Of a DNA stretch of 64,000 nt, positions 1-9,238 are shown piece by piece. Under the pieces are notes generated by a model. The model had not been told where the DNA came from. It saw nothing but the letters and a program-made list of their open reading frames with translations, and did not search any database. Position numbers and translations under genes: made by a program. The stretch is taken from assembly GCA_009779895.1 (NCBI GenBank), contig WRBB01000007.1, positions 1-64,000 on the forward strand, read 5' to 3'. Position 1 is the stretch's first letter. Every line of letters starts with the position of its first letter. The DNA is from Lachnospiraceae bacterium. GTDB lineage: Bacteria; Bacillota; Clostridia; Lachnospirales; Lachnospiraceae.

Positions 1-151
1 CCTCTGGTGTTTTCACATTCACCGTTATTACTGTTCCCGCTACCATATTTTCACCAAAATTCTCTTTTAAAAATGGAAAAAAATCCATATGGTTTTTAAC
101 AAATTCATGCCTTTCATTGATAATCTTCATCACGGTTAATGGATTAATCAT
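1..151 (-). CDS. small conserved hypothetical protein, N-terminal part (cut by window edge)
   Basis: The first 50 codons of a minus-strand gene that runs off the left edge. It begins MINPLTVMKIINERHEFVK with a strong AAGGAG site nine bases before the ATG at 151. The segment is lysine-rich, then has a short conserved-looking stretch ending in VITVNVKTPE. From memory it resembles a family of roughly 70-residue clostridial proteins of unknown role that start MNP and end near a TTPEG motif; that match is recollection, not a search. It lies downstream of the polysaccharide cluster and is separated from it by a hairpin at 187-215. No function can be assigned. Confidence 0.6.
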   Translation of the reverse strand, partial: MINPLTVMKIINERHEFVKNHMDFFPFLKENFGENMVAGTVITVNVKTPE

Positions 152-186
152 TTTGTTTTCTCCTTGAAATTAAATTGTTATATTTT

Positions 187-215
187 TTATTATCGCTGTG
201 AAAGAGCGATAATAA
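187..215 (-). terminator. hairpin between the polysaccharide cluster and the small downstream gene
   Basis: Perfect 11-bp inverted repeat (TTATTATCGCT / AGCGATAATAA) with a 7-base loop, starting a few bases after the stop of the last glycosyltransferase gene. No clean U-run follows on the minus strand, so termination is inferred from position and stem strength. Confidence 0.5.
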
Positions 216-220
216 ATTTC

Positions 221-2029
221 TTACTTTTCTTCTTCCACCCCTAAGTACTTACGCCAAAAGTCTTCTGTTACAACACTTGGTGCTTCATCACGATATCTTT
301 TTACCGTCTTATCAAAATCTTTGTTTATCTTTCCTAAAACACCAAACATTCGCTTCAAAATCCGAAATACTTCTTTATAACTTTTTTCCGTCACAAAACC
401 TTTTTGCGTATTATCATCATAATTAAGTACTGTACGCACACGATAAAATTTTGAAATATGAGGCGAACCCACCGGAACTGTAGCCTTTCTACCCGCCGGT
501 AGCATCCAACCATTCAACACCAGTTTACGCCAAAGCCGCTTCACCTTAGTCTCACTGTAAAGACAACCCTCTACAAATTCATTATAAATCATCGACACAG
601 GCAATTCTGATAAATCCTGAAGTTTATATGCAGACTGAATCACTTTGAGATTTAGCTCATTTGGATTTTGCTCAGCCAACCACTGAAAACCTTTGAAAAA
701 ATCTTCATAAGCATCCATCACCATATCCGCTTCCTTATAACGATAAATCAAACAATTGTACTTTATCAACCAAAGCAAATATTTCCGCAGAAACCTCTTA
801 GAAAATAATTTCGAATACAAAGCCGCCAAAATAAAATCATTTCGTATCGTATAATAGTTTTTCAGTGAACTCCATTTTTTTTCAAAGGATTCGTGCCACA
901 AACATATCCCATTTAATGTAAGCTTGGGCATATCTGCCATACGCAAATTATGTTCCACATCATCTCTTTGCACAAATAATGGCAAAGAAAGATTGTTGCG
1001 CAATTCTTCTTTCAAAGGCATACAGCAAAACCACCAACCCAAGTAATCAACAGACTCTATTATATCACTTCTTAAGACATTTTTCACCTTATTTATGTCC
1101 AAACCGTATTTATTGAAAATAATATAACCATCTCTCCAACTTTCACCGGCCGCATGCAATACATTTGGTTTATCCAACCTAAGCATGGACCCCCCCAACA
1201 TAGCATTTTCCCACTCTGGCTTTAACATTTTTTGAAAAGCATATAAACGCTCCAAAGCATGTTGCGTAAAAACCACATCGTCATCCATCAATATCACATG
1301 GCTTGTACCCAAACACGCTTGATCTTGAAAAGCTTCCAAAATCCCACGGGTAAACCCACCTGAACCACCACTATTCAAGTTGTACACAACCTTAATATTT
1401 TCAGAAGATACCCCTTCTATATCCAATGTTTGCCCATTATCAGCGATATAAACTTGCAGATGCCCATGTAAGCATGATTTTTCATTCTGAAAAACATGAT
1501 TTGTTAACATTTCCATGTTTTTTGTAATATAAGCCTCACGTCTATACGTACAGATACAAATCGCCAAATTAATTTCCCGTAGATTTTCCTCATCCACTTC
1601 TGTGATATATGCACCGCTATAAAAACTTGTATCTTTTAAAGCACGTAACTTAAACGCTAGGATTCCTTTTGGAAGACATGCCGGAAATGCTCTTTCTACA
1701 GACCCACTGCCATTTGATTCAATTTTTTCGGAATATAAAACATACTCCTCAACGGAACTGCCCCTCTCTCCCAATTCATAACGAGTCAACGATAGTTCTA
1801 CACTCCCTGAAAAACGCAAAGAAACCCCTAAATTGTCCAATTTAGAGTATAACATCCATTTCTCATAAGAAAACGAATTGAAGTAAGTATTGAAATTCAG
1901 CTCACAGCCTCCACGCAGCTCCATCATCTCTGCTGTACTATCCAATACCGCAAGCATATTATTATAACGTATATACGAACTTCTCTCACTTTCACCAATC
2001 CCGGGAAACTGAATTTTTTGTAATATCAT
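221..2029 (-). CDS. GlfT2-like family 2 glycosyltransferase (galactofuranosyltransferase type)
   Basis: A 602-residue cytosolic glycosyltransferase with the GlfT2 layout: an N-terminal beta-rich domain (about 1-150), a GT-A nucleotide-sugar domain starting at ICTYRR (about 157), then a helical C-terminus. Visible motifs are GGSGGFTRG (about 221-229), the metal-binding DDD (about 249-251), a second DD pair (about 356-357) and WHE (about 378-380), which correspond to the donor-binding and catalytic positions of mycobacterial GlfT2. I chose the ATG at 2029 because an AGGAGG site precedes it and the homologous neighbour also begins with a similar IILQ/ILQ stretch; an upstream ATG at 2080 would overlap the neighbouring gene. 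Sugar specificity (galactofuranose or other) is inferred from family only. It is the last gene of the surface-polysaccharide run. Confidence 0.85.
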   Translation of the reverse strand: MILQKIQFPGIGESERSSYIRYNNMLAVLDSTAEMMELRGGCELNFNTYFNSFSYEKWMLYSKLDNLGVSLRFSGSVELSLTRYELGERGSSVEEYVLYSEKIESNGSGSVERAFPACLPKGILAFKLRALKDTSFYSGAYITEVDEENLREINLAICICTYRREAYITKNMEMLTNHVFQNEKSCLHGHLQVYIADNGQTLDIEGVSSENIKVVYNLNSGGSGGFTRGILEAFQDQACLGTSHVILMDDDVVFTQHALERLYAFQKMLKPEWENAMLGGSMLRLDKPNVLHAAGESWRDGYIIFNKYGLDINKVKNVLRSDIIESVDYLGWWFCCMPLKEELRNNLSLPLFVQRDDVEHNLRMADMPKLTLNGICLWHESFEKKWSSLKNYYTIRNDFILAALYSKLFSKRFLRKYLLWLIKYNCLIYRYKEADMVMDAYEDFFKGFQWLAEQNPNELNLKVIQSAYKLQDLSELPVSMIYNEFVEGCLYSETKVKRLWRKLVLNGWMLPAGRKATVPVGSPHISKFYRVRTVLNYDDNTQKGFVTEKSYKEVFRILKRMFGVLGKINKDFDKTVKRYRDEAPSVVTEDFWRKYLGVEEEK

Positions 2030-2072
2030 AGTAAGGAGCCCCCTCCTACTTAAAATCTTTAAATTGTATTTT

Positions 2073-4745
2073 CTACTCACTAATGTTTATTATATCAAAT
2101 ATCAGATAATTGTCTAGCCCCTTTACTTGCGAAGCACTTACCATAAATTCATCATATATACTAGCATTTGGAATAAAATGAATCGAAAAATAAGCCCAAT
2201 TTATCTCTTCTTCATTCTCTGATATACGATGCCTATATATCACCTGGAACTGGTCGCTCACCGAATCTTTTACATGAAAACATAATTCCTTTGCTTCTGA
2301 TTTCACTCGAAAACAAACACTAAGCTTATATACGTTTCCTCTTTTTAATGACTTAGACAACAAAGTGGTTGCATATCGTGCCGTTTTACGATACACCTCC
2401 CCTTTTACCTTTAAAGTTGTGCGCCCTTCTACCAGATGCGCTTCCCATACCTTTTTATCAAAATCAAATATGAAACGGTCACCACACCTTGACACTAAAT
2501 TTTCGCCTTTACTATATGCATGATATATATCTTCTCTACTGGGATGAAACGCAACCTCAACGGCCTTTGAAAATGCTTTTTCCTTAACCGATTCCTGAAA
2601 CAAATCCCGCTGCGCTGAGCAAAAATTCTGATTTCCCTTGATATAACCGTTTCCACCTAACCAATCCAAAGGGACCTCTTTTTTTACTGCGATAAATTCA
2701 CGTGGTATAATATTCAAAAACAAATCACCGCGCTCACTATTACATAAAACCGCCGACACACCTCTACCGGAATCCAATCCCGGATCCCGATGAGAGATAC
2801 CCCAAAAATCACCTAACGTCAAATCACCCGGTCTAGCTAAACCTTGATATTTGCATAACTCACAGTGGGATGCACACATGGTATGATTATGAAATACACG
2901 TTGATAAGCATCTTCTTTTTCACCATTTCGAAGATACACACTGCCATCTTTTCCCACCGCCTTAATGCAGGTACAATTCCAGCCCTTGCTTTTATCTCTA
3001 AATGTATAACTCTGTAAACCTTCCGGAAAAGAATCTTCCACATACTTTTGAAAAAACATTGCAGATGGCGCATGGGAGCACAAAATATCTACCAGCAATA
3101 AACGCTCATAGTCTTTTGCCAAGTACGCCCGAAGCCCATACACTTGACAAGGCGTTCCTGTAAACATCACAAATTGCCCCTGTTCCAATCTTTCTTTTAT
3201 AGCCGTAAACACAGTACCCAAATAACTTTGCAAATACTTAGATTTCTGCAACAAATGCAATTCATCTTCACGATCAACAATCCTATGCGCAACCGTAAAA
3301 TCATCTCGCCATGCCGCCCCAACAATACATCCACCCCAACGAAAAATCTCTTTTGCCAATAAAGTGAACATACCACCGCTAGAGCTGGCTTCTAGTATCT
3401 CCTGATCCGAAGCAACCATTTCATAGCAAGGTGGTTTTCTATTACAAGGATTCACCGGTAAAATCAATGCCGGGCATACCTTTTCACACTTACCACAAAC
3501 AATACACTTTTTTTCTTCTATCACAGAACGATAATAGCCCCATTCGTCTGCCTCCAGATACAATGCCCCCATTGGGCACATATTTGTACACGCACTGCAA
3601 GCTGTACATAATTTAGAATCTAAAACAGATGTAATTGCTCTAACCGGCAGGGATACAGATAGCAACTTTTCCCTCGGTTGCTCCAAAGCTGCCTGCAACC
3701 ATTTTTTTGAAGCCTCAACATTATGCTTTAAATTCTGATTTATCAAACCTATATCAACAGTTGTTAAAAACGTCGGATTTTCCATAATCAACTCCGGATC
3801 CGTAACCAGCCGTTCCGGCACACCCAACACATTCATCAATGAACTAAAACGAGAAATCCCCCGTTCTTTATTTGTGATGGCTGTAAAAGATTTTTCAAAT
3901 ATTGCGGCCATCGCCGCACCATGACAAGAATCTGTTATAACATATGCACTATTCTTTATAAAATACAACCAATCCTCTATTTGAAGATTTTCCACCACCT
4001 CCAAGTCTAATTTCTCTTTGTTTTTATGAAAAAGCCATGGAAAACCATCCAACATATTAATCAATTTAATACCTAACTTTTCAGAAGCATATAGCAATGC
4101 TTTTCGTTTTGCCGGTGTCGGATCAAGGATATAAGTGGCAATATATGGCTCTTTCTCTTGAAAACGTGATTTCGCTGCCAAGTCATCATATACTTTTCTA
4201 TCTACTATAAAAACCGGATCGAGTACATGCTTTGCCTCTATCCCATAAACCTCTCGCGCAATGTCAACACCTTGATCTTCACGCACTGAAATGGCATTAA
4301 ATTTTTTCATCAAATCTATCGTTTTTCTTTTTTCAGATTCAGGCATAAAATCCATGCTATGACCAAAAGAAGCGGCATAAGCAATCTTCTTTTTATTCGG
4401 AGCAACAAAATCAAAATAAAATGCTTTACCAAAATTGTGGCTAATACCATAATTCCAAACTTGATCTGAACCAAGAACAAAAGTATCACAAACATCATTT
4501 AAATCTTTTAAATCTTCTAAAGAATATGATTTACTGATATGATAATGCTCTTTTGAAAATCGTTGTGCATGTGTATCACCTAACTCAAAATCTTTCTTAC
4601 TCGAAATGGATGGCTTATTTATCATTAACACAGAGTAACCTAAGTTTTCAATCGTTTGATTTAAACCATAATAAGTAGCAATACTACCATAATTACAGCC
4701 GTACCACACCCCAACTATTCCAACATCATATTTCTTCTTGTCCAT
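2073..4745 (-). CDS. polysaccharide pyruvyl transferase fused to ferredoxin and FrhB-like reductase domains
   Basis: An 890-residue fusion. Residues 1-350 look like a CsaB/WcaK-type polysaccharide pyruvyl transferase, with an N-terminal GVWYGCNYGS loop, LGSDQVWN near 91-98 and TDSCHGAAMA near 271-280. Residues about 380-424 hold two four-cysteine [4Fe-4S] motifs (CTACSACTNMC and [11 protein letters not shown]). Residues about 440-740 match the coenzyme F420 hydrogenase beta subunit (FrhB) fold, with the SSSGGMFTLLA motif. The last 120 residues are beta-rich and unidentified. FrhB-like proteins and pyruvyl transferases often sit side by side in polysaccharide loci; here they are one chain. Likely role: transfer and redox handling of a pyruvyl or related group on the glycan. 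The electron donor and true substrate are unknown. It sits 26 bp after the second GlfT2-like gene. Confidence 0.85.
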   Translation of the reverse strand: MDKKKYDVGIVGVWYGCNYGSIATYYGLNQTIENLGYSVLMINKPSISSKKDFELGDTHAQRFSKEHYHISKSYSLEDLKDLNDVCDTFVLGSDQVWNYGISHNFGKAFYFDFVAPNKKKIAYAASFGHSMDFMPESEKRKTIDLMKKFNAISVREDQGVDIAREVYGIEAKHVLDPVFIVDRKVYDDLAAKSRFQEKEPYIATYILDPTPAKRKALLYASEKLGIKLINMLDGFPWLFHKNKEKLDLEVVENLQIEDWLYFIKNSAYVITDSCHGAAMAAIFEKSFTAITNKERGISRFSSLMNVLGVPERLVTDPELIMENPTFLTTVDIGLINQNLKHNVEASKKWLQAALEQPREKLLSVSLPVRAITSVLDSKLCTACSACTNMCPMGALYLEADEWGYYRSVIEEKKCIVCGKCEKVCPALILPVNPCNRKPPCYEMVASDQEILEASSSGGMFTLLAKEIFRWGGCIVGAAWRDDFTVAHRIVDREDELHLLQKSKYLQSYLGTVFTAIKERLEQGQFVMFTGTPCQVYGLRAYLAKDYERLLLVDILCSHAPSAMFFQKYVEDSFPEGLQSYTFRDKSKGWNCTCIKAVGKDGSVYLRNGEKEDAYQRVFHNHTMCASHCELCKYQGLARPGDLTLGDFWGISHRDPGLDSGRGVSAVLCNSERGDLFLNIIPREFIAVKKEVPLDWLGGNGYIKGNQNFCSAQRDLFQESVKEKAFSKAVEVAFHPSREDIYHAYSKGENLVSRCGDRFIFDFDKKVWEAHLVEGRTTLKVKGEVYRKTARYATTLLSKSLKRGNVYKLSVCFRVKSEAKELCFHVKDSVSDQFQVIYRHRISENEEEINWAYFSIHFIPNASIYDEFMVSASQVKGLDNYLIFDIINISE

Positions 4746-4771
4746 AAATCAAAATGCCCTCTCAGTTGTTC

Positions 4772-6253
4772 TTAAGTATTTATCTCTTTAAATGATTGAA
4801 ATGCCCGATTTATTTTTATCCAAAATACAGGCAAACGAATGCATATCATAACCATTACAAACAAACCCGCAAATGTCCTCTGCAAAGCAAGCTTTTCTTT
4901 TTTTTCAGTATATGCAAAAAAGAATTCCCGACCTTTGCAATAATCTATCATCGCCTGCAAAGAAGGATATAATGAAAAATATTTTTTTGCCCGAAAATCA
5001 TACATCACCCGTAGCAACCATTTTTTTAACAGCTCTTTTCCCGACTCACAAAATCCATATATGGTATTTACAATCATTGCATTGCGAATATCATAATAAT
5101 ATATAAACGCCGACTGCCTATTTTCGTAGGTTTCATGCCACACTTGTATGCCATTTAACAAAATTGGTTTCCCACCATGCCGCAAACCATATTCTACATC
5201 ATCACAATGGATAAAAAAAGGTAACGGGATCTCTTCCCGAACAAAAGACATCGGAAAACAAGCAAACCACCAACCACTATATTCACCTAAACTTTGATTC
5301 ATTTCTAAAAGCCCGGATCGCTCTCGCATGTCCTGCTGATAACCTACATGCCGAACATCACCTTGATTCCAGCACTCTGCCGCCGTATATTGAACACACG
5401 GCTCCTCCAAGCTAAACATGCGTCCGGCCACCACCACATCCCGGTATTTTGGAAGAACAAAACATAACAATCCATAGAGCCGATAAAAGCTTTCCAACTC
5501 TACCCTAGCATCATCATCCATAAAAATCACATGGGTGATACCATCTCGCTTTTCATCTTGTCTGCTTTCCAGCACACCACGGGTAAACCCACCGGAACCT
5601 CCCGTATTAGGATTGTGGTATAAGTATATCCCTGCCTGTTCTATATTTTTAGGCAATTCTGAGGCATTGTCTACAATGCGAACGCACATGCCCCCATAGT
5701 AGGATGAATCTTTATCAAAAAACAAACTCTCTTTTATTCTTTCCAAATTGGCATACAGCTCTTGGTTACGTTGATAAGTACAAATAATCAAAGACAACTG
5801 TATCTTTCTAACCGCTAATTTTTCTTCATTCAAACAATAAGCCGCCTGATATAAACAAGTATCCGAAACCGCCTCTATTTCAAGAAAAATCAAACCCGTT
5901 TTCGCTGCCCCTTGAAAAGAAATCACAACATCACGAAATATATCTTTCGCATCTATAGAATTCTCTTGCAAAATCAGTTTCTTTTTTCCATCCCAAGCGC
6001 ACAAACGAATGAAAAAATCTCCCTGTATCTTCACCTTTAAAACCCAATTTTGCTGGCCTGTGTACTTGTTCCAAGCCCAGCAATCAAAGCTATTCATATA
6101 TGTGTCTGTCGAAACAATCGAACCTTTTTTAATCACAAAACATTCTTTTTTATTTTCCACCGGTCCAAGGCTTCGATAAAAAAGTCTTTCATCCATTTTT
6201 GCACTTGCTGAAAATATTACCCTTTGCAAAATTATATCCGCAACCTCAAACAT
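4772..6253 (-). CDS. second GlfT2-like family 2 glycosyltransferase
   Basis: A 493-residue paralogue of the glycosyltransferase at 221-2029. It shares the N-terminal beta domain, SLIICTYQR (about 154-162), TGGSGGFTRG (about 218-226), DDD (246-248), CDD (350-352) and VWHET (371-375). It is about 110 residues shorter at the C-terminus, so its helical domain is reduced. The start at 6253 has GAGAAAGGG upstream, and only three bases separate it from the stop of the preceding gene, so the genes are translationally linked. Two such enzymes in one locus suggest alternate linkages of the same furanose or a two-step chain start and extension, as GlfT1/GlfT2 do in mycobacteria; this is inference. Confidence 0.85.
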   Translation of the reverse strand: MFEVADIILQRVIFSASAKMDERLFYRSLGPVENKKECFVIKKGSIVSTDTYMNSFDCWAWNKYTGQQNWVLKVKIQGDFFIRLCAWDGKKKLILQENSIDAKDIFRDVVISFQGAAKTGLIFLEIEAVSDTCLYQAAYCLNEEKLAVRKIQLSLIICTYQRNQELYANLERIKESLFFDKDSSYYGGMCVRIVDNASELPKNIEQAGIYLYHNPNTGGSGGFTRGVLESRQDEKRDGITHVIFMDDDARVELESFYRLYGLLCFVLPKYRDVVVAGRMFSLEEPCVQYTAAECWNQGDVRHVGYQQDMRERSGLLEMNQSLGEYSGWWFACFPMSFVREEIPLPFFIHCDDVEYGLRHGGKPILLNGIQVWHETYENRQSAFIYYYDIRNAMIVNTIYGFCESGKELLKKWLLRVMYDFRAKKYFSLYPSLQAMIDYCKGREFFFAYTEKKEKLALQRTFAGLFVMVMICIRLPVFWIKINRAFQSFKEINT

Positions 6254-6256
6254 CGA

Positions 6257-7213
6257 TTACCCTTTCTCTGATTCACCGATTTCCTTGCGCAGTGCTGCCA
6301 CTTCTTTCTTTAAGTTTTCAATTTCTTTTTTCATACCACCGATTTCATAAATTGCTGAGGAATTGAGAACCCGTGTTTTAATTTTATTACTTAAGCTTTT
6401 TTCTTTCAAAAGGTTGTCCATAGAATTCACCTTAGACATACCGGTAACTACATCAATCATCTGCAAAAAATAAACAAACGTATCTTCTACATAACTCAAA
6501 GGTGTCAGCTCACGTATACTGTGCTCACTGCTGTGAACAAAGTCCGGAAAACCTACTTTTTTGCAATAAGGCATATACTTATAAAGACAGGTATATAACT
6601 GATTGAGCCACTCATTCGCCTTACCAACCTCGTATTTCTCCGGGTGCTTATAGGTAGTCGCTTTGACATCATTGATAATTGTTTCCGCATAGCGGGATTC
6701 TATTACAATAATATTCCTCTCATCATAACCATCCGGATTTTCATCACTTTTTACAATAGACTTAATGAACTGATGATAACGCTTTTCAATGACTTCCATC
6801 TTCATATCAGCAAACCCATAAGGCTGAATCTTTACCGGCCCAACCTCTTGAAACAATGTATTTAACTCACTTTCTTTTGTCTCATCATAAACCATATGCA
6901 TCTTTTTTTTACCATCATCCACCAAAAAACGGGATGATAATTCATCAGCCAAGTCAATCACCAAATACTCTGCTGTACTTTTCTTGAGCAATTCCACCGC
7001 ATTCTTTCGCCCTTGTATACTAAACATACGTTTTTCATACGACGACAATGTAGTTTGCTGCATCCGATCCTCTTCTACAGAAAAAGATTTTTCATACAAT
7101 GTCGTAATCGGAACATTACTAATACAACGATTAATCTTATAATGACCATTCAAATCATGGCGAAATATATCTCTGCTCACGTAACTTCCTAAAATATCCA
7201 TTTCTATACTCAT
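6257..7213 (-). CDS. DUF6270-like protein of the polysaccharide locus
   Basis: A 318-residue protein without a signal peptide or membrane span. It opens MSIEMDILGSYVSRDIFRH, which fits the Gly-Ser-x-Val-Ser-Arg-Asp start I associate with DUF6270, a family seen in capsule and glycan loci and sometimes likened to SGNH hydrolases because of the early Gly-Ser. The last 35 residues form a Lys/Glu heptad-like coiled coil. An AAAGGAG site precedes the ATG at 7213. It lies between a COG5610-type HAD protein and a glycosyltransferase in one tight operon, so a role in glycan modification or assembly is inferred. Family assignment is from memory. Confidence 0.65.
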   Translation of the reverse strand: MSIEMDILGSYVSRDIFRHDLNGHYKINRCISNVPITTLYEKSFSVEEDRMQQTTLSSYEKRMFSIQGRKNAVELLKKSTAEYLVIDLADELSSRFLVDDGKKKMHMVYDETKESELNTLFQEVGPVKIQPYGFADMKMEVIEKRYHQFIKSIVKSDENPDGYDERNIIVIESRYAETIINDVKATTYKHPEKYEVGKANEWLNQLYTCLYKYMPYCKKVGFPDFVHSSEHSIRELTPLSYVEDTFVYFLQMIDVVTGMSKVNSMDNLLKEKSLSNKIKTRVLNSSAIYEIGGMKKEIENLKKEVAALRKEIGESEKG

Positions 7214-7227
7214 ACACCCAAACTCCT

Positions 7228-9225
7228 TTATTCCGTATTAACCTGAAACGATTGTCCACCGGCTATCCGTAAAACTATTTTTAAATGCTTTTCCAATGCC
7301 AATACTGAAGTAATATAAGCATCACGACCGGAAATCGTCGAAACATTTCCCAACCGCTTCGTGTAGTAATTAGCAAAGTCTAAGACACCCTGCTGAATGT
7401 CTTTCGCCAAACATTCTTCCTTTTTCTCTTCAAATACAAAAGCAATTTGCCCATCTACGAGTCGAAACCCTCGAAAAGATGGGGACGGGGAAGAAAGTAG
7501 TAACTCTGCAAGAATATTGTGTCCTGCGCCCGGATTGTGCCACTTCCAAATATCTCGGTTTTTCTCTTGAGAAAATAAATAAGAAGAAAGCTTTCCGCTA
7601 TACATTTGAGCTTCACTACTAAAACAATCCGTACTACGCAAAGAATTTGTGCCGGCCAACAAACCCTGTATTTGACAATCCAATTTCCAGACATGCCGAA
7701 CCAAATAGTCCAATTGCATGGCACCACTACCTGCCCAACCTATATCTACCACTGCCACTCTTTTGCACCCTTGCAAAACATCACGATAATAGCGTCCCCC
7801 GGCCTCTATTTGCTCTTCATAATATTCTAACAACCGATCCCAATGCTTTTGCAAATATGCTTTTACATCAGCAGCTATTTCATCATTTAATTTACTCTCC
7901 TTTGTGTACGCTGCATTTTCCGCAACATATAACGAAAGCATAGGCAACAATTCCATTGATTCAAAAATACGATACAGACTATATCCTTGATTGACTTTTT
8001 GCGCAAGGAAACGTTTAAAAAAATCCTGCTTATTCTGCCTTGCACACATCTTTGTCCCCGCCAAACGAGACCAATAGACGTAAGTGCTTTGTTCTTGGGG
8101 ATAAAGAACATCATAAACCTGCTTGATAATCTCTCCATCCCGTGCCAAAAATAAAATCTGATCTATGTTATTATTTCTTACATATGTATGAATCCACCGA
8201 GCATATCCTAATACAAATAAACCACCATATATAAAACCCAATTCGTAAGCCTTTGAAAACTGGGCGCGGCCGTTATGTATATAAGAGTTAATGACACCTC
8301 GATAAACACTGCCGGTAATTGTTGACATATCTATCGGACGATAAGGCAAGCCCAAATCATTCACATTTGGGTAATAGTAAGCACAAAAACCATGTTTCTT
8401 TGCCTGTTGGTAATCTGCATATTCGTTATCACCAACTTGAATGTAGGACAAATTTTCCCCTATGCTTCTTTTTACATGCTCATAAAGTTGACCGTCACTT
8501 TTTGAAATTCCATATTCACTAGAAACAAAAACCGTTTCGAAAAATCCCCCGAATCCGGCTTTCTCCAACAAAGCAGTCACTTGCGCTTTGCTAAAATACA
8601 TATCTGAAATAGCTATCATGCGCTTATTTTTCTTTTTAAGACACTGAAGTACTTCCAACATATAAAGATTCGCAAAACAATATTTCTCTTCTACTGCGAA
8701 CTCTACCGCACAACCCTCCGCCTGCGTTAAGCCTGCTTCTTCCTCCATCAATTGCCAAATATCTTCTAAACTTACTTCTCGATGACCTTTTTCTTTATAC
8801 TTCAATTCACGAGCTTTCCGCTCTATTTCTATGCGCATTTCCGTGAAATTGAGGTAACCCAATTCTTCTCCCATAAAATAAAACAAATCAGAAGGTGTAT
8901 CTACAGGGCGAAATAATAACGTATCAAACACATCAAAAGAAACCACATCATATTGAGTCAATTTCTGAACCAAATGCTCCACAGGCTCTCTTTTGTTTTG
9001 TATAGACTCACTCACATCCTCATAACGAAGATTCCGGCTATTCCCAAGGGAAATCTTTACATCATTTTCTTTTCTCTTGCCTACACCGTAACGAATTTGC
9101 AATCCCATCAAATAGAACCATGCCCATTTGCGGCCATTACTTCCTGCTTGTTTGCGAAAGGTTTTGTATTTTTTTTGAATCTGAGGGTTTCGATTGACCA
9201 AATAATGATATATTTTTTCTTTCAT
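7228..9225 (-). CDS. COG5610-type HAD-superfamily protein of surface-polysaccharide loci
   Basis: A 665-residue protein with an N-terminal HAD hydrolase fold. Motif I is FDVFDTLLFRP near residues 98-108, motif II is in AISDMYFSK near 210, a candidate motif III lysine lies in GISKSDG, and VGDNEYAD is motif IV near 262. The C-terminal half carries LFLARDGEI and VVDIGWAGSG, motifs shared with the protein at 11835-13229. COG5610 proteins are common in Clostridia glycan loci and are presumed sugar phosphatases or transferases; the reaction here is unknown. The ATG at 9225 follows GAGAGA; a TTG just upstream is less likely. It starts 13 bp after the Wzt-like gene. Confidence 0.8.
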   Translation of the reverse strand: MKEKIYHYLVNRNPQIQKKYKTFRKQAGSNGRKWAWFYLMGLQIRYGVGKRKENDVKISLGNSRNLRYEDVSESIQNKREPVEHLVQKLTQYDVVSFDVFDTLLFRPVDTPSDLFYFMGEELGYLNFTEMRIEIERKARELKYKEKGHREVSLEDIWQLMEEEAGLTQAEGCAVEFAVEEKYCFANLYMLEVLQCLKKKNKRMIAISDMYFSKAQVTALLEKAGFGGFFETVFVSSEYGISKSDGQLYEHVKRSIGENLSYIQVGDNEYADYQQAKKHGFCAYYYPNVNDLGLPYRPIDMSTITGSVYRGVINSYIHNGRAQFSKAYELGFIYGGLFVLGYARWIHTYVRNNNIDQILFLARDGEIIKQVYDVLYPQEQSTYVYWSRLAGTKMCARQNKQDFFKRFLAQKVNQGYSLYRIFESMELLPMLSLYVAENAAYTKESKLNDEIAADVKAYLQKHWDRLLEYYEEQIEAGGRYYRDVLQGCKRVAVVDIGWAGSGAMQLDYLVRHVWKLDCQIQGLLAGTNSLRSTDCFSSEAQMYSGKLSSYLFSQEKNRDIWKWHNPGAGHNILAELLLSSPSPSFRGFRLVDGQIAFVFEEKKEECLAKDIQQGVLDFANYYTKRLGNVSTISGRDAYITSVLALEKHLKIVLRIAGGQSFQVNTE

Positions 9226-9238
9226 CAAAATCTCTCTT

